A stretch of DNA of 64,000 bases, taken from positions 124,001 through 188,000 of the forward strand of contig NZ_SOEO01000001.1 of the NCBI RefSeq assembly GCF_004365655.1, given 5' to 3'. The notes beneath the pieces are model-generated. The model worked only from the letters and a program-made list of their open reading frames with translations. It ran no database searches and was not told the DNA's origin. Positions 1 through 10,400 of this stretch are shown piece by piece. How positions within the stretch are numbered: the stretch's first letter is position 1; each line of letters opens with the position of its first letter. The DNA comes from Epilithonimonas xixisoli. Its GTDB lineage: Bacteria; Bacteroidota; Bacteroidia; Flavobacteriales; Weeksellaceae. The position numbers and the translations under genes were made by a program.

Positions 1-1086
1 ATCATTCTCTTCCTCAATTTCCAAAAGCTTTTTCTGAATATCGGCGTTCACTTTCAACGGCAAAATCGCCTGCAGAACTTTTTCTTTTTTCTGAGAATTA
101 ATGTACAAATCAATAATTTCTCGTCGCCAAGAAATCAATTGCGGTAAAATATCCTGAATCTCGGCTTGCTTGTGTTTTCCCCTTGTGGAAGCACCTTTTA
201 GAAACGTTTCAATCTTCGAATCTTCGGAAGTTGTCGGGAACGGAAATTTTTTATCCTTGATTTTATGAAACTCGAGAATGTTGACAAAAAAACCACCGAT
301 TCCACTTTTTCCACTCGCAAAATCCTCAATCTCGATGTCTTTGTTTTTGATTAATTCCAAAGCTCGTTTTGCAATTTCAAGCGATTCGGATTTTAGATTT
401 TTAATCGTTTCTCTAAGCTCGTTTTTCTTGTTTTCATAAGCTTCCCATTCAAAATCCTTGTTGTCCTGCAAAGGTTTGTAGTGTACATCGCTCACAAATT
501 TCTTTGCCGAATTGTAAAGCGTCTGGTTGAGGTTTACGCGCTCATTATTATCCAAATTATAATTGACGTAATCCATAAACGCATCGGAAACCGTTTCGTC
601 TTCGCCAATCTCGTCCAGCATCTTGTCAACTGCTTCAATCAAATAAGGTTCCGGCTGAATTTCCAAATTGAAGTTCTGGGCCAATCCCAATTCGTAAGAA
701 AAACTCTTTACCAATCGGGAATTGAACTTGTCAATCGTTCCAATATTCAAAGTCGAGTAGTGGTGCAAAATATAATCGAGAACTTTCTTAGAACGGTGAT
801 GCAAATCGTCCAACGTCACCTTGTAACCTTGATTTGACAAAGCTCCCTGAATGTTCTTCAAATCCTGATTTTCAGTGTAATTATCTTTTACAAATTCGCC
901 CAGATAGAAGAGGATTCTTTCCTTCATTTCTTTCGCCGCTTTGTTGGTAAAAGTCAATGCCAGAATGGTTCTTATGGAATCTGACTGATTGGGAAATCGA
1001 AGGCAAATCATCAGTAAACTCTGAACCAAACGGTAAGTTTTGCCAGAGCCGGCGGAAGCGTTGATTACGGTGTATGAGTTTTGCAT
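1..1086 (-). CDS. UvrD/RecB-family helicase, N-terminal part (runs off the window)
   Basis: This is the first 362 codons of a superfamily 1 DNA helicase; the rest lies beyond base 1. From the ATG at 1086 the protein begins MQNSYTVINASAGSGKTYRL, a Walker A motif at the extreme N-terminus as in UvrD/Rep/RecB enzymes. It is followed by a helicase motif Ia-like stretch (LALTFTNKAAKEMKER) and an IDKFNSRL stretch. The long helical insertion after that (residues about 130-360) resembles the RecB/AddA type found in Bacteroidetes more than short UvrD. Expected role is ATP-driven unwinding in double-strand-break repair. It starts 48 bases after the rnhB stop on the same strand, so the two are probably co-transcribed. 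Nuclease content cannot be judged from this fragment. Confidence 0.85.
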   Translation of the reverse strand, partial: MQNSYTVINASAGSGKTYRLVQSLLMICLRFPNQSDSIRTILALTFTNKAAKEMKERILFYLGEFVKDNYTENQDLKNIQGALSNQGYKVTLDDLHHRSKKVLDYILHHYSTLNIGTIDKFNSRLVKSFSYELGLAQNFNLEIQPEPYLIEAVDKMLDEIGEDETVSDAFMDYVNYNLDNNERVNLNQTLYNSAKKFVSDVHYKPLQDNKDFEWEAYENKKNELRETIKNLKSESLEIAKRALELIKNKDIEIEDFASGKSGIGGFFVNILEFHKIKDKKFPFPTTSEDSKIETFLKGASTRGKHKQAEIQDILPQLISWRREIIDLYINSQKKEKVLQAILPLKVNADIQKKLLEIEEEND

Positions 1087-1134
1087 CCTTGTATATAGTT
1101 AAGGAAGCAATTTACAAAATAGTTTTAAAAAAGT

Positions 1135-1728
1135 TTAATCAATCTCAACATCATAGTCCAATCGGAAAGATTTTCTGTGATGAATAGTGGGTCCAAATTT
1201 TTTCAAACCTTTCTGATGCGTTTTGGTACAATATCCGAAATTGGTATTCCAACCGTAATGTGGAAATTCGTCGTGAAGTTTTATCATCAGATTATCGCGG
1301 TAATTTTTTGCGATGATAGACGCGGCGGCGATTGAAAGAAATTTGCTGTCACCTTTGATAATGCAATGATGGGGAATAAAGTTGTATGGATGAAATTTGT
1401 TTCCGTCAACTAAAATTAATTCTGGCGGACTTTTCAGTTGATCCAGGGCCAAATGCATCGCGTGTATACTTGCGTTCAAAATATTATGTTGGTCAATAAA
1501 TTCCGGAGAAAGCTCTGCGATGGCAAAATCGACTGCATTTTCTCTTATGTATAGGTCGAGGTTTTGTCTGGTTTTAAAATTTAACGTTTTAGAATCATTA
1601 ACTAAATTTTGCTTAAAATTTTTGTCAACTATGACTGCAGCAGCGACTACGGGACCAGATAAGCAGCCTCTGCCGACTTCATCACATCCTGCTTCTATGA
1701 GGGAATTTGAGAAATTGTGTATTAACAT
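1135..1728 (-). CDS. rnhB: Ribonuclease HII
   Basis: A 197-residue protein of normal length for RNase HII, which cuts the RNA strand of RNA-DNA hybrids and removes single ribonucleotides misincorporated into DNA. The signature CDEVGRG near residue 15 carries the first catalytic Asp-Glu pair. LSGPVVAAAV follows, the third acidic residue lies in LVDGNKF, and the SIAAASIIAKNYRD helix is typical. The C-terminal HRKSFRLD is also conserved in the family. It is followed by the helicase gene on the same strand. The 196-base gap to the divergent SusC gene should hold promoters for both. Confidence 0.95.
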   Translation of the reverse strand: MLIHNFSNSLIEAGCDEVGRGCLSGPVVAAAVIVDKNFKQNLVNDSKTLNFKTRQNLDLYIRENAVDFAIAELSPEFIDQHNILNASIHAMHLALDQLKSPPELILVDGNKFHPYNFIPHHCIIKGDSKFLSIAAASIIAKNYRDNLMIKLHDEFPHYGWNTNFGYCTKTHQKGLKKFGPTIHHRKSFRLDYDVEID

Positions 1729-1924
1729 AAATTAGACTGCGTATTGAGTATGCAATAATAAACTAAGTAATTATAATATTACAGTACTACTGTAGATTTA
1801 ACTAAAAATTTAGGCAAAAAAAATGTTAAAAGTGTTGTTAATACAGACTTTAATTAAATTTTGATTTTTTTTTTTAAAATAAAATTAACATATTTGTCGT
1901 TTAGAATATTAAAAAATTGTTAAG

Positions 1925-4765
1925 ATGAATGTTAAATTAAAAGTTATTGGCGCAGGAGCTATTTTCTTCCTCACCGCCGGTACATTAACGGCTCAACAAG
2001 ACACTGCTTCTGTAGCGAATATAGAAGAGGTGGTGATTGTAGGCTTTGGGCAGAAGAAAACAGTTCAAGAATTGACTGGATCTACAAGTACTATGACTGC
2101 TAAATCTATTGAGGATGTTCCTGTTGCTTCTGTTGATAAAATGTTACAAGGGAGGGTAACAGGGGTTCAAGTTGGAGCAGCATCTGGTCAGCCAGGTGGT
2201 TTTGCCAATGTTCGCGTTAGAGGTGTTTCTTCAATCAACGGAGTAACTAGTCCAATTTATATTGTGGATGGAGTGAGAGTTGCTAGTGGTGATTTGACTA
2301 CTGCAAATACTACTGCAAACATTTTAGCGAATATGAATCCCGATGATGTAGAAAGTATTACGGTTCTTAAAGATGCCGTATCAACTGCTGTTTATGGTGC
2401 GGATGCTGGAGCAGGGGTTATTGTAATTACAACAAAATCTGGAAAAAAAGGAAAGGCAAAATTCAATTTATCATATAATACTGGATTCAATCAGCAAGCT
2501 GTAAGTAACCACAAGGCTTTTACGGGGCAGGAGTATAAAGAGTATTTGAGAGATATGCTAAATAATGGTGCAACAAATCCTAATTACACTATTGAGCAAA
2601 TTGCCGGTGGAGCTGCAGGAGCTACTTATGCCAGTATTTTTAGTTCGCCGTACAGTACGGATTGGCAAGATATTGTAAGAAAAGATGGTTATCAACAAAA
2701 TGCTGATTTGAGTTTGTCGGGAGGTAATGATAAGTTTACTTATTATGCTTCTGTAAACATGTTTGATCAAAATAGTATTATTAGAAATTCATTCTTTAAA
2801 AGATTATCTTATACTACTAAATTAACTTATCAAGCAACTGATAAATTAAAGATAAGTTCAGATTTCCAGATTTCGCACGGAAAAACTAGAACTTTGCCAG
2901 AGGGTGGAGGATTTGCAAATCCAATCTTAGCCCAATATTTTAATAGACCAACGGATAGAGCAAAAAACCCAGACGGATCTTGGTATTGGAATCCTGCTAC
3001 TGCAAGGTTAAGTAACAACCAATTTAATCCGGGTTATTTATTAGAGAAAAACTATGAACAGGCAGGAACTCTGAGAGCTTTTGCAAACTTAAATGCTGAG
3101 TATAAGATTCTCGATAATTTAACATATCGATTTGTATTTTCTCCAGAGTACGTTAGTGTAGAAGAAGATAGATATTGGAATCCAATTCACGGAGATGGAT
3201 TTAACTATGGTGGATTTCAAAGAACTTCTGTTAACAGATATTTCAACTTTAACGTTCAAAATATATTAGATTATAGCAAAAAATTTGGTATGCATAATGT
3301 TGGAGCATCTTTAATCCAAGAGGCGTACAAGTCTGACAGAAAGTTCTTATCTGCAACAGGTATTACTGTTGGTAGCCCAGCATTAGAAACGTTGTCTAAT
3401 TTCGTTGTGCCTTATGGCTATGCGGGTAGAAAATTTATCAATTCTAGAAATGGTTATGCCGTAACAGGACATTATGACTATGACAAATTGATTCTAGTGG
3501 ATGGTTCATACAGAAGAGATATTTTATCTCAGTTTATGCCAGGTAAAAAAGCTGGTGACTTCTGGTCTGTTGGTGTAGGTGTAGATTTGGCAAGAGTTAA
3601 TTTCCTAAAACAAATTGATGCTATATCTATGTTGAAATTTAGAGGGTCATATGGAAAGTTAGGTAATCAGATTACGGCAAATCCATACGCTTTATTTGCT
3701 TATAATCTAAATTACAATGATACTGCTGCTGCACAATATTATAATGTTGATAATCCAAACTTAACTTGGGAGACCGTTAACCCTTTTAATGTTGGGTTAG
3801 ATATCGGTCTATGGAATGATCGAATTAAACTATCAGCAGAATATTACAGCAAGAAAACAAATGACCTAATTTATAATGTCCCTCTTTCTCCATCACAAGG
3901 AGGTGTTATCTACAATGAAAATGCTGGTACTTACACGTATGGAGCAATGGTAGATAATGTTGGAACATTAGTTAATAGAGGATTTGAATTTTCTGTGAAT
4001 GCAGATATTTTCAGAGGAGACTTTAACTGGAGTATTGGTGGTAATTTGTCAACTTTGAAAAATGAAATTACTGAGTTGTATGGAGGTACTGTTAATACAG
4101 GAACTACAACTTTGAGAGTAGGTGAAGGTGTTCGTACTTTCTATCTTAGAAAATGGGCGGGTGTTGATGCCGCAAACGGTGATCCGCTATGGTATGTAAA
4201 TGGTGTAGGTGGCGAAACAACTAATGATTACAATAAAGCTCAGCAAGCGACACAAGGATCATTCCTAAGTACACTTTTCGGTGGGGCTAACACAAGTTTA
4301 TCTTATAAAGGATTCTCATTAGATCTACTATTTACTTACGGTTTTGGCGGAAAAATATATGATGATTGGTCTTCTTACACTTGGAGTGATGGACAATATA
4401 CAGCAACATACCCAGGGTATGGAGATGTAATGGGAGATTATTGGACACCTACTAATACTAACGTGAACAACCCTAAGCCACTAGCTGGCGGTAATAAAAG
4501 ATCAAATGCAGCTTCAACAAGATTCTTGTATGATTCTGATTTCATAAGATTAAGTAATGCTAGATTAGGATATACTTTTAACGGTTCTTTCCTTAATGGT
4601 AGTGGTCTTAATTCCGTACAAGTATATATTATGGCAAACAACGTTTGGACTCACAGGTTTGATGATAGACTTAAATTTGACCCTGAAGTTAATGTGTCCG
4701 GTTATACCAACCTTGCATTGCCAATCTTAAAATCTTACCTTTTTGGTGTTAACCTTAGTTTCTAA
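1925..4765 (+). CDS. SusC/RagA-family TonB-linked outer membrane protein (pair 1)
   Basis: A 946-residue TonB-dependent transporter that imports a ligand captured by its SusD partner. It has a signal peptide ending near TAQQD, a TonB-box-like IEEVVIVGFGQKK at about residues 33-45, the plug domain (VPVASVDKMLQGRVTGVQV; IYIVDGVR; VLKDAVSTAVYGADAGAGV), and a long beta-barrel ending in the aromatic SYLFGVNLSF. It lacks the N-terminal carboxypeptidase-regulatory-like domain of many SusC proteins, because mature sequence runs almost directly into the plug. The SusD gene starts 19 bases downstream. No glycoside hydrolase or regulator is adjacent, so the substrate cannot be predicted. A CATATTTG at 1889-1896 resembles the Bacteroidetes -7 element imperfectly. 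Confidence 0.93.
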   Translation: MNVKLKVIGAGAIFFLTAGTLTAQQDTASVANIEEVVIVGFGQKKTVQELTGSTSTMTAKSIEDVPVASVDKMLQGRVTGVQVGAASGQPGGFANVRVRGVSSINGVTSPIYIVDGVRVASGDLTTANTTANILANMNPDDVESITVLKDAVSTAVYGADAGAGVIVITTKSGKKGKAKFNLSYNTGFNQQAVSNHKAFTGQEYKEYLRDMLNNGATNPNYTIEQIAGGAAGATYASIFSSPYSTDWQDIVRKDGYQQNADLSLSGGNDKFTYYASVNMFDQNSIIRNSFFKRLSYTTKLTYQATDKLKISSDFQISHGKTRTLPEGGGFANPILAQYFNRPTDRAKNPDGSWYWNPATARLSNNQFNPGYLLEKNYEQAGTLRAFANLNAEYKILDNLTYRFVFSPEYVSVEEDRYWNPIHGDGFNYGGFQRTSVNRYFNFNVQNILDYSKKFGMHNVGASLIQEAYKSDRKFLSATGITVGSPALETLSNFVVPYGYAGRKFINSRNGYAVTGHYDYDKLILVDGSYRRDILSQFMPGKKAGDFWSVGVGVDLARVNFLKQIDAISMLKFRGSYGKLGNQITANPYALFAYNLNYNDTAAAQYYNVDNPNLTWETVNPFNVGLDIGLWNDRIKLSAEYYSKKTNDLIYNVPLSPSQGGVIYNENAGTYTYGAMVDNVGTLVNRGFEFSVNADIFRGDFNWSIGGNLSTLKNEITELYGGTVNTGTTTLRVGEGVRTFYLRKWAGVDAANGDPLWYVNGVGGETTNDYNKAQQATQGSFLSTLFGGANTSLSYKGFSLDLLFTYGFGGKIYDDWSSYTWSDGQYTATYPGYGDVMGDYWTPTNTNVNNPKPLAGGNKRSNAASTRFLYDSDFIRLSNARLGYTFNGSFLNGSGLNSVQVYIMANNVWTHRFDDRLKFDPEVNVSGYTNLALPILKSYLFGVNLSF

Positions 4766-4784
4766 AATGATTAAATTGAATAAA

Positions 4785-6266
4785 ATGAATAAAATAATAA
4801 AAACAGGAATTCTTGCAGCTGTTATTGGAACCGGATTGGTATCTTGTTCTGATGATTTTGTGGATAGAGAGTTTTATCAGGAAGTACAACAAGGTCCTTT
4901 GAAATCTACACAGGAGATGCAATCTTTTGTAAGAGGTGCATATGTATCGATGCGTAATACACAGTATTATGGAGCTGATTTTCTTGCTTATGCAGAAATT
5001 AGATCAGATGAGATGTACAGTACTTTGCAAGGAGGATATTATACAAATGTTTACAATTACACGCAGGTTTCCAATGATCCTTATGCAAGAGATACATATA
5101 ACAGAATTTATGAGGTAGTTGGTAAAGCCAATATTGTTATTAATTCTGACATTAATGCATTACAAGGGACAGCTGCAGATAAGTCAACAGCAACATTTGC
5201 ACAAGGACAAGCCTATGGTTTAAGAGCAATTGCTTTTTTTGACGCTTTCAGAATCTATGGACAAAAATACATTCCAAATGGAACTTTGGGAATTGTTTTA
5301 CCGCTGAAATATGATCCTAAGGCTTTGATGCCAAGAGCAACTATAGCTGAAACAGAGGCGCAAATTGATGCAGATTTTACAAAAGCGCTTCAGCTAATGA
5401 GCACTGGTACAGCTTACTCAAATACTAAAGCAGATCTTTCCGTAAATGCACTTAAAGGAATGATGTCAAGATATTATTTGTACAAAGGTGATTATGCAAA
5501 AGTTAGGTCGCTAACCAATGATTTAATTGGAAAATATAGCGTTATTGATGCGGGCTTGCATCAAGTTTCTTTTAGGTTTTTAATGAACGGAGCGGCACCT
5601 AACTCTATTTTTGAATTGGCAGTAGGTATTAATGCATCACTTTCTACTGGATCTTACAGACAAAGACTAAATCCATTAGGATACGGTAATATTGTGGTTT
5701 CTACATCTGCTTATAACTCTTATGCAAGCAATGATATAAGAAGGAATTTAATAAGTACATCGGGCACAATAAGATATTTGTCTAGTAATAGTAATGATGG
5801 CACGGGTAAATATACTAATGCTGTAGGTGCTGATAATATCAAAATGCTTCGTTACGAAGAAATTTTACTAAACGGTATTGAAGCTGAATTAAATGGTGGA
5901 GATCCTGCAAAAGCACTGTCTTATTATAGACTTATTATAGCACAACGACTATCACCAATTCCGAGACTTGATTCAAACGGAAATCCAGTTATAGACAATG
6001 ATGGAAATCCAGTAATGGATACGGGGCAAGATCAAGCTAATAAGATTACTTCTGTAACCTTGCCTATGCTTAAAGCCGAAAGAATGAAGGAACTTTTAGG
6101 AGAAGGTCTTCGTCAGTGGGATTTAAGAAGATGGGGAGATCCGATTGCAAGACCATCTGTAGCACCTACAGATCCAAACTTGAATGCATTCCCAATTCCA
6201 AGATCGGAAACTGATATTGCAGGAACTCCTGTATTACCAAATCCAGGATATGATAATTCATTGTAA
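4785..6266 (+). CDS. SusD/RagB-family outer membrane lipoprotein (pair 1)
   Basis: The surface lipoprotein that caps the SusC barrel and binds its substrate. The start at 4785 gives a clean lipoprotein signal MNKIIKTGILAAVIGTGLVS followed by the lipidated Cys and SDDF. An ATG at 4767, two bases after the SusC stop, is also possible. The body has the helical TPR-like SusD fold, and the family motif is near the C-terminus (LPMLKAERMKELLGEGLRQW followed by DLRRWGD). A tandem eight-residue repeat, DSNGNPVI then DNDGNPVM, lies about 75 residues before the end and resembles an Asp/Asn-rich calcium loop. That last point is inference. It forms an operon with the preceding SusC gene and ends before a strong terminator. 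Confidence 0.92.
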   Translation: MNKIIKTGILAAVIGTGLVSCSDDFVDREFYQEVQQGPLKSTQEMQSFVRGAYVSMRNTQYYGADFLAYAEIRSDEMYSTLQGGYYTNVYNYTQVSNDPYARDTYNRIYEVVGKANIVINSDINALQGTAADKSTATFAQGQAYGLRAIAFFDAFRIYGQKYIPNGTLGIVLPLKYDPKALMPRATIAETEAQIDADFTKALQLMSTGTAYSNTKADLSVNALKGMMSRYYLYKGDYAKVRSLTNDLIGKYSVIDAGLHQVSFRFLMNGAAPNSIFELAVGINASLSTGSYRQRLNPLGYGNIVVSTSAYNSYASNDIRRNLISTSGTIRYLSSNSNDGTGKYTNAVGADNIKMLRYEEILLNGIEAELNGGDPAKALSYYRLIIAQRLSPIPRLDSNGNPVIDNDGNPVMDTGQDQANKITSVTLPMLKAERMKELLGEGLRQWDLRRWGDPIARPSVAPTDPNLNAFPIPRSETDIAGTPVLPNPGYDNSL

Positions 6267-6285
6267 TTAATAATTCATAATAAAT

Positions 6286-6315
6286 ATAGAGCCACCAAAT
6301 TTTTGGTGGCTCTAT
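6286..6315 (+). terminator. Rho-independent terminator after SusCD pair 1
   Basis: A perfect 14-base inverted repeat, ATAGAGCCACCAAA and its complement, with almost no spacer, followed by a T-rich stretch. It lies 20 bases after the SusD stop and should end the first SusCD transcript. Confidence 0.85.
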
Positions 6316-6368
6316 TTATTATATCAACATATTATATTTATATTTGTAAAAGACAAGTTTATATTTTT

Positions 6369-7049
6369 ATGAGAAAGATAGTTGTAACAATATTTTTGTT
6401 TTCACAGACATTTATTTTAGCACAAGTTGGAAATGAGAATGTTTCATTTTCGACAGGTAATTTTTTCACGAGAGCTAACCGCCCTTCAACAAAAGAACAT
6501 ATTATAGATGGGATACCATATCCTAACGGAAAACAATTTGACAAAGTAGCCATCGATGGTTACGGTAAGAATGTGCAAAATCTCCGTTATAATGCGTATG
6601 ATGATGAAATGGAATTTCAAGAAAAAGAACAGACTTACTATACAAATAAAGAAGAGGGAATTAAAATACTTTTTCCATCATTGAAAAAAACTTATGTTTC
6701 TTCAAATTATGTTGTTGAGGGAAAAAGTAAATTTGGTTATTTGGTATTATTAATAGAAAATTCTAAATATTCTTTGTATAAGAGGGAAAAAATAGAGTTG
6801 TTAAAAGGAGAGAAAAGTCCCAGTGCTTTTGGTAAAGATGCTAATGACTATTATGCAAAAGAAAAAGATCTCTATTTAATTAAAAAAGATAGTATTTTTA
6901 TTAAATTTCCTAAAAACTCAAAAGATTTTATAGAGCAATTTGATTTAAACAAATCTGAGTTTGAAAGTTTTGCTAAAAGTAGTAAAGTCAATTTTTCAAA
7001 AGAAGAAAGTTTAATAAAACTGGTTGATTATCTTAATCAAGTCAAATAA
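6369..7049 (+). CDS. Secreted protein of unknown function
   Basis: I do not recognise a family. The 226-residue protein starts with a signal peptide (MRKIVVTIFLFSQTFILAQ). The mature part is rich in Lys, Tyr and Phe, with a possible repeat theme of YYTNKEEGIKILFPS and YLIKKDSIFIKFPKNSKD (KEG/KDS-I-x-I-x-FP). An in-frame start upstream at 6303 would fall inside the terminator hairpin of the previous operon and would spoil the signal peptide, so 6369 is preferred. It lies between the two SusCD pairs, on the same strand but after a terminator, so it is probably its own transcript. Base composition is more AT-rich than that of the neighbouring SusC genes. Confidence 0.7.
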   Translation: MRKIVVTIFLFSQTFILAQVGNENVSFSTGNFFTRANRPSTKEHIIDGIPYPNGKQFDKVAIDGYGKNVQNLRYNAYDDEMEFQEKEQTYYTNKEEGIKILFPSLKKTYVSSNYVVEGKSKFGYLVLLIENSKYSLYKREKIELLKGEKSPSAFGKDANDYYAKEKDLYLIKKDSIFIKFPKNSKDFIEQFDLNKSEFESFAKSSKVNFSKEESLIKLVDYLNQVK

Positions 7050-7424
7050 TAAAAAATTATCCGATTCCGGGTCATTTTTTATTTGGACTAATTCTTCTTT
7101 GACTAATCAATTAGATAAATTAATAAAAAACTATTTAACGCTTTTATGGTCTTGCATATTTAAAAACTTTTTTGTCTTGGTAATAAGGAATTTTTTATAA
7201 ATAATAATAAATTATTGTGTAGAACACTTTGTTGTGCTTTTTATATAGACTTTATTTCATAAATCCTTTTTTTCTTAAATAATTGGATAAATAACCTATA
7301 TGTATTATGCTTTGAATAGTTTTTATCTAAAATTTAACATATTGAAATTAACAATTATTAACAATTTATGTTGGTTATGTTAATAAAGTTTTGCAAATTT
7401 GTTTATTGAAAAATTTGATTTGAT
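7050..7424. other. AT-rich intergenic region upstream of SusCD pair 2
   Basis: A 375-base gap without a credible gene. Just after the preceding stop, an imperfect hairpin (AAAAAATTATCC against GGGTCATTTTTT, 7051-7080) may be a weak terminator. The rest is very AT-rich, with several TTAACAA/TTGTTAA-like words near 7350-7385 leading into the probable SusC promoter. I see nothing else in it. Confidence 0.5.
7371..7401 (+). promoter_or_regulatory. Candidate promoter of SusCD pair 2
   Basis: TTG at 7371-7373, a 20-base spacer, then CAAATTTG at 7394-7401. This is one base away from the Bacteroidetes primary-sigma pattern TTG-N17..23-TAnnTTTG and lies 23 bases before the ATG. Confidence 0.4.
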
Positions 7425-10400
7425 ATGAAAAAATTAACAACAAGCGTGTTAGCGGTAGTTCTATCATCGTCTTTTGCAGTAGTTTCTGCACAAACGGTCC
7501 AAGACTCAGCGAAGACACAAGATATCGAGGGCGTTGTAGTAACGGCTTTGGGTATCAAGAGAGAAAAAAGAGCCTTAGGTTATTCCACTACTGAGGTGAA
7601 GGGAGATCAAGTCTCTGCTGTTCCTATCGCCAATGTTTCCGACGCATTAGCTGGACAAGTTGCAGGTCTTAACATTCAGCAGTCTGGAACAATGGGAGGT
7701 TCTACGAATATGATTATTAGGGGGACTAAGTCACTTCTTGGTAACAATCAAGCGTTGGTAGTAGTAGATGGAACTCCAATTAATAATGAAACCTATAATC
7801 AAGCCAGTATTGGATCTGGAGTAGGAGCTTACGATTATTCCAATGGGATGGCGGATATCAATCCTAATGATATCGAGAGTGTAAACGTATTAAAAGGCGC
7901 AGCAGCAAGTGCTTTGTATGGCTCAAGAGGTATGAATGGAGTGATTATGATCACAACAAAAAAAGGGAAAAGAAGCCAAAAAATTGGTGTTGAGTTTAAC
8001 AGTTCAACAACATTAGGCTTTGTAGATAAGACTACTTTGCCTAAGTATCAAAACCAATATGGTGGTGGATATACTGGTGATTCTTTTTATCCTGGTAGCA
8101 TAGATATTAATGGTGATGGTACTCCAGATAATGTTGTTTATACTTATGATGATGCATCATTTGGTTCCGCATTTGATCCTAATATGATGGTGTACAATTG
8201 GGATTCTCAATATCCTCAATTACCGGGTTATTTAAAGCCAACCCGTTTTGTTGCGGGTAGAGATCCTAATATGATATGGAATACAGCTGCGACATATCAA
8301 AATGCAGTCGCATTTTCTGGTGGAAATGATAAGGGTAAATTCAGAATGGGATATACTAATTTCCTACAGGATGGAGCACTTGTCAACAGTAATATTACCA
8401 AAAACTCGATAGACTTCTCGGCTGATTATAATTTCACAGAAAAATTAAATGTTTTCGGAAATATATCTTATGTTAATACACGAGGTAGAGGTAGAGTTTT
8501 AACAGGTTATGATTCTAGAAATCCAATGCAGACATTTAGACAATGGTGGAACACTTCTGTAGATATGGATAGACAAAGAGAGGCATACAATTTAACAGGA
8601 CAAAATACAACTTGGAATATTAAAGATTATAGAACTCAAGCAATTGGCTATGCGGATAACTATTTCTTTAATCGTAATCAAAATTACCAAACAGATAGAC
8701 GTAACCGTTACTTCGGAAATTTTGGTGTAAATTATAAATTTACAGATTGGTTAAGTGTTTTAGGAAGATATACTTTTGATACATTTGACGAACTGAGAGA
8801 AGAAAGAGTTGCAATCGGATCTTCAAGTGAGCAAGGACGTCTAGCGCATGGAGGTAAAGGTGAATACTATTTTATGAATCATAAAGTTGCGGAGACAAAT
8901 TATGACTTTATAATTAATATAGACAAGGATTTTGGCGGAGATTTTAACCTTAATGCTAATTTAGGAGCTAATTTGAGAGTCAATAAAAGGTACGGTAATT
9001 CTGCTGTAACAAATGGAGGTCTTAAAATTCCAGGTCTTTATTCTATAACAAATACTGCACAACCATTAACTGAAACTAATGTCACAGATTTCGATATTAA
9101 TAAAAAAGTAGATGGTATTTTTGCTCAAGCAAGTTTAGGATATAAGAATATGTTGTTCGTAGATGGATCGGTAAGAAGAGATAGATCTTCTGCACTTCCA
9201 GTAGGAAACAATAGCTATACCTATTATTCTGGATCTACTAGTTTTGTATTTTCAGAATTATTTGCAAACAAGGATATAGTCAACTTTGGTAAGTTGAGAT
9301 TTAACTATGCAGAGGTTGGTAATGATACAGATCCTTACCAATTGTATAATACTTATACGCTTAATGCGGCTTTTAATGGTTCTTACAATGCTTCTGCTCC
9401 ACAAGTAACTGCTAATAACAATCTTAAACCAGAAAGAATGTCAGAATTAGAAGCTGGTTTAGAGATGGCATTTTTTAGAAACAGATTAAGTTTTGATGTT
9501 TCTGTTTATAAATCTAAAACTAGAGATTTGATAACATCTACAGATATTTCTTCGGGATCTGGATTCACTAGTGCTTGGCTTAATTCTGGAGATATTGAAA
9601 ATAAAGGTATTGAAGCAAGACTGACTGTTGTTCCAGTTAAAACTCCTAATTTTAAATGGGAGCTAACCGCCAACTGGGCAACTAATAAAAATACTGTAAC
9701 ACGTATCTACGGAGATACAGAATTTTTACCATTTGGGTCAATGTGGAACGTTGCTACGGGTGGAATGTTAGGCGAATCAACAGGAACAATTAGAGGGACA
9801 AATTTTGTTTATCTTAATGGACAAAAAGTTGTTGGAGAAGATGGTAAATATCTTGTAAGTGAAAGCTCTACGGATATTATTGGAGATGCTGTTCCAGATT
9901 GGAGAGGGGGTATCCAAAATACAATTAGTTACAAAAACTTTAGTTTAAGTTTCTTAATTGATATTAAGAAAGGTGGTGATATCTACTCTCAGGATATGGC
10001 GTTTGGATTGGCAACAGGTTTATACCAAGAAACTGCTGGGAACAATGAGTTAGGTAATCCAATTAGAAATTCAATTGCTAATGGTGGGGGTATACTATTA
10101 CCAGGAGTAAAAGCTGATGGAACACCAAATGATATTCGAGCAGATTTCTCAGATTCAAATAATCCATACGGCTACTACGGAGGTAGTGGTGGAGAACAAG
10201 CAGCAGAAGCTACCCATGTGTATGATGGATCTTTTGTAAAACTAAGAAATGTAACTTTATCATATAGGCTTCCAAAAGAAACTTTTGGCAACTCTCGTAT
10301 TCAAGGGATGACTTTATCTCTTATAGGTCGAAATCTATGGATTATTCATAAAAATACACCATATACAGATCCAGAAGCAGGTATGTCTGCGGGTAATGCA